Source: Lachnospiraceae bacterium UBA7026 (GTDB lineage Bacteria > Bacillota > Clostridia > Lachnospirales > Lachnospiraceae). From it: 16,780 nt of DNA. The position numbers and the translations under genes are program-made. Position 1 is the first letter of the stretch; every line of letters starts with the position of its first letter. The notes under the pieces were generated by a model. The model searched no databases. It was not told where the DNA came from and worked only from the letters and a program-made list of their open reading frames with translations. Shown in pieces: positions 15,027 to 16,780 of this stretch. The stretch is from assembly GCA_002494165.1 (NCBI GenBank), contig DLBH01000014.1:2379-19158 (forward strand). The letters are read 5' to 3'.

Positions 15027-15331
15027 CTTGATCAAGGTCCCTGCAGGAAAATCCCTTCATATTTCAGAAATCAGCTCCGATTTCTGACTTTGGATACGAA
15101 TCAGCTGCGCTGATATCTATCATCCAACTTTTTCACAGTAAAATGTTTCACTGTCTTTTCTCTTATGACATAACTCCATCGGACCAGAGAAGATCCGGTG
15201 TTTAAAATGATGCACAAAGCCATACTATTGTGAAGCTTCATGCTTATATTGATTCCCAACTTCTATCGCAAATTGTAGGAATGACCCTGCACGGCTACCG
15301 TAATAAGCTGATTTATATAAACTGACCGGAC
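15027..15331 (-). other. Hairpin-rich 305-nt stretch between GH73 stop codon and terminator
   Basis: No coding frame is supported. It contains a perfect 9-bp hairpin TCAGAAATC-agctcc-GATTTCTGA (15064-15087); a nested structure with outer TTGGAT/ATCCAA (15090-15095, 15122-15127) and inner ATCAGC-tgc-GCTGAT (15100-15114); ACAGT/ACTGT around 15136-15154; CATCGGA/TCCGGTG (15178-15200, one G-U); and the palindrome TGAAGCTTCA at 15231. It is either a long structured 3' untranslated region, an RNA, or an old repeat insertion. Confidence 0.45.
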
Positions 15332-16435
15332 TTACTTGGTATCCCACTGGGTCAGATTATATTTCTTAATAAGTGAAGTCAGCTCTGAAACATAGCTTGA
15401 CCATGTACAATAGCCACCCTTCTTTATGATATTCAACTGCTTGACATATGAAGTGGTAGAAGCAATACCGGCATAGCGGTAACCTTCACCGTTCCTGGCA
15501 TTACGAAGATAGGCGGAATGGTCGGCAACAGAAGTAGCCACATCAGGGTACTTACGGAACTTGGCTATAATCTTAACTTTTTTACCGCCGTACTCCTCTG
15601 TAGTCTTTATAGCTACATAACTCTTCTGATCCCACACGGATCCTGCCCAGGTATTACCAGACAGGGAACACTTCATACCAAACATATTATTGGAAGCCTG
15701 ACAAAGGGCTGTCTTACCCCATCCGCTCTCATTGATAGCCTGGGCCAAAGAGACGGATGCCAGAATACCTGTGTTTTTATAATCCTCCCTGCAGATCGGA
15801 CCCATGACTGCGATAAACTGCGCGGGTGTCATGGTTTTAAAACTGGTAGACTGGATCCTGGCAGGGGGTGCCGCGGCTGCGTTCGGAGTAGTCGCCGCAG
15901 TCTTGGAATCCTTGCTGGCCGCCTCTGTAACAGGCTTATACACAGATACCTTATGGCCGTTTTCATAAACCTTATAGCTGTATCCATAAGCCTCGGCCAC
16001 CTCTTTCAGCGGCACAAAAACCAACTTCTTACCCTTGAGGCTGCAATATCTGGGAGCCACTGACAAGGCCTTTTTCTGGGAATTAATGATTACGATCTTC
16101 TTATTGAGAATAAAGCGGACCAGCTTTCCACTCTTATTGAAAGCGATTACCGTCTGTTTTTTGTACTTACCTGTAGTCGACGGTATATTGAAGGCACTGC
16201 CGCTGATCAATTTCTTATAAGGAACAAGAATCTCATCCTGTATCTTGATTCCATAACGAGTCTTGGTAGAAATCTTATTCCCTTCAAAATAAATCTTATA
16301 TTTCGCCCCGGAATACCTCTTATAACCCTTGCCGGCCTTAATTTTAAGTCCGGCGGCATCTACATGCTGCACTGCTGCCATACAAAGAAGGCACACCACA
16401 AAAAGATATCCTATTCGTCGTATTTTACTTAACAC
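15332..16435 (-). CDS. Secreted glucosaminidase (GH73) with copper-amine-oxidase-like N-terminal domain
   Basis: A 367-residue exported peptidoglycan hydrolase that should cleave the glycan strand at N-acetylglucosamine. Residues 5-28 are a signal peptide (basic start, hydrophobic core, VDAAG cleavage region). Residues ~45-166 resemble the copper amine oxidase N-terminal (stalk) domain, ending VFVPLKEVAEAYGYSYKV...KVSVY. An Ala/Pro/Thr linker (170-195) leads to a GH73 domain from about 200: ASVSLAQAINESGWGKTAL with catalytic Glu236, NNMFGMK (249-255), KFRKYPDVATSVADHSAYL (292-310) and YVKQLNIIKKGGY. The start is a GTG at 16435, chosen because AGGGGAG lies 9 nt upstream and it begins the signal peptide. 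The gene is monocistronic, with a promoter at 16536-16508. The likely roles are cell separation or wall turnover. Confidence 0.92.
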   Translation of the reverse strand: MLSKIRRIGYLFVVCLLCMAAVQHVDAAGLKIKAGKGYKRYSGAKYKIYFEGNKISTKTRYGIKIQDEILVPYKKLISGSAFNIPSTTGKYKKQTVIAFNKSGKLVRFILNKKIVIINSQKKALSVAPRYCSLKGKKLVFVPLKEVAEAYGYSYKVYENGHKVSVYKPVTEAASKDSKTAATTPNAAAAPPARIQSTSFKTMTPAQFIAVMGPICREDYKNTGILASVSLAQAINESGWGKTALCQASNNMFGMKCSLSGNTWAGSVWDQKSYVAIKTTEEYGGKKVKIIAKFRKYPDVATSVADHSAYLRNARNGEGYRYAGIASTTSYVKQLNIIKKGGYCTWSSYVSELTSLIKKYNLTQWDTK

Positions 16436-16507
16436 TTATCCACTCTCCCCTTCCTTTCATCTCTGAAATATATATCCCTGTCCAACCTGCTGCCAGGCTG
16501 GGACCAG

Positions 16508-16536
16508 AATATAATACAAGGTACAATCGAATGTAA
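16508..16536 (-). promoter_or_regulatory. Promoter of the GH73 gene
   Basis: TTACAT (16536-16531), 17 bp, TATATT (16513-16508) on the minus strand; predicted start near 16501, leader about 66 nt. Directly upstream lie two direct repeats (16539-16554 and 16573-16587). Confidence 0.55.
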
Positions 16537-16538
16537 TT

Positions 16539-16587
16539 CTGAACAGTCTACATAAATATGTGGTCGCGGTCACTGAACAGCTACATA
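16539..16587 (-). repeat. Direct repeat pair abutting the GH73 promoter
   Basis: On the minus strand, TATGTAGCTGTTCAG (16587-16573) and TATGTAGACTGTTCAG (16554-16539) are the same motif with one inserted A, 34 bp apart. The proximal copy ends 2 bp before the -35 box, the usual position for an activator. Confidence 0.6.
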
Positions 16588-16642
16588 TGATCAGTTACTA
16601 AATTTCCATGTTATTTAACCATTAAACGGTTATTTATATATT

Positions 16643-16675
16643 AAAAAAGGCCAGCGAACAATTAGTCCGCTGACC
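16643..16675 (-). terminator. Intrinsic terminator after rplT
   Basis: On the minus strand GGTCAGCG pairs with CGCTGGCC (one G-U) and is followed by T6. It begins 10 nt beyond the rplT stop and is expected to end the ribosomal operon. Confidence 0.9.
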
Positions 16676-16684
16676 TGATCTTCA

Positions 16685-16780
16685 TTAAGCCACCTTACTC
16701 TTTGCAAGCTCTGCTAAAGCCTTGAATCCTTCCGGATCACTGATAGCCATCTCAGAGAGCATCTTTCTGTTGATCTCAAC
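16685..16780 (-). CDS. rplT: 50S ribosomal protein L20, C-terminal 31 residues, cut by window edge
   Basis: The last 31 codons of L20: [18 protein letters not shown] and so on to KSKVA and a TAA at 16687-16685. The [12 protein letters not shown]...DPEGFKAL pattern is the standard L20 C-terminus (the globular part that binds 23S rRNA). In bacteria this gene normally closes the infC-rpmI-rplT operon; the rest lies beyond the window. A terminator follows after 10 nt. Confidence 0.9.
   Translation of the reverse strand, partial: VEINRKMLSEMAISDPEGFKALAELAKSKVA

Overview
The window reads like a chromosomal segment of an anaerobic, Gram-positive Clostridia bacterium, most likely Lachnospiraceae. 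The signs are strong AGGAGG ribosome binding sites with occasional TTG and GTG starts, a lone [FeFe]-hydrogenase maturase, an EFR1-type flavodoxin/ferredoxin protein, a pyrophosphate-type phosphofructokinase, an MgtE magnesium transporter and sporulation-group style cell-wall proteins. The taxonomic call is inference from family content and was not tested by search. Most of the window is ordinary housekeeping sequence. I did not find a clearly new multi-gene system, and I saw no transposase, integrase, CRISPR array or phage gene.

Layout, left to right. A minus-strand pair, trpS (2015-1011) then purL (995-1, cut by the window edge), is separated by only 15 nt and probably co-transcribed. A divergent plus-strand EFR1-family gene (2397-3191) ends at a clear terminator. 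A 400-nt gene-poor stretch follows, holding a nested palindrome that looks like part of an interspersed repeat. Next come minus-strand hydE (4638-3592), a 48-bp tandem repeat block, a secreted S11 D-Ala-D-Ala carboxypeptidase-like protein with an SLH-like region (6605-4905), a zinc-dependent phospholipase C-like protein (7517-6717) and mgtE (9081-7678).

On the plus strand lie a 59-aa small protein gene (9406-9585) and pfp (9774-11018), which ends at a strong terminator. On the minus strand again are a DUF1015 gene (12525-11215) driven by a perfect TTGACA-17-TATAAT promoter, a tRNA-Leu(AAG) gene (12846-12762) with its own promoter and terminator, a membrane protein with an SH3-like domain and ten-residue repeats (14882-13080), a secreted GH73 glucosaminidase (16435-15332), and the 3' end of rplT (L20) with its terminator.

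Three of the minus-strand genes (S11 carboxypeptidase, SH3-like membrane protein, GH73 glucosaminidase) concern the envelope, but each lies in its own transcription unit, so no joint operon is implied. The features most worth a second look are: the 48-bp repeat block, whose coding-like frame is offset by +1 from the carboxypeptidase it follows; the missing Asn in that enzyme's SxN motif; a 9-bp perfect inverted repeat bracketing the mgtE promoter; direct repeats abutting the GH73 promoter; and a hairpin-rich 300-nt tail downstream of the GH73 gene.
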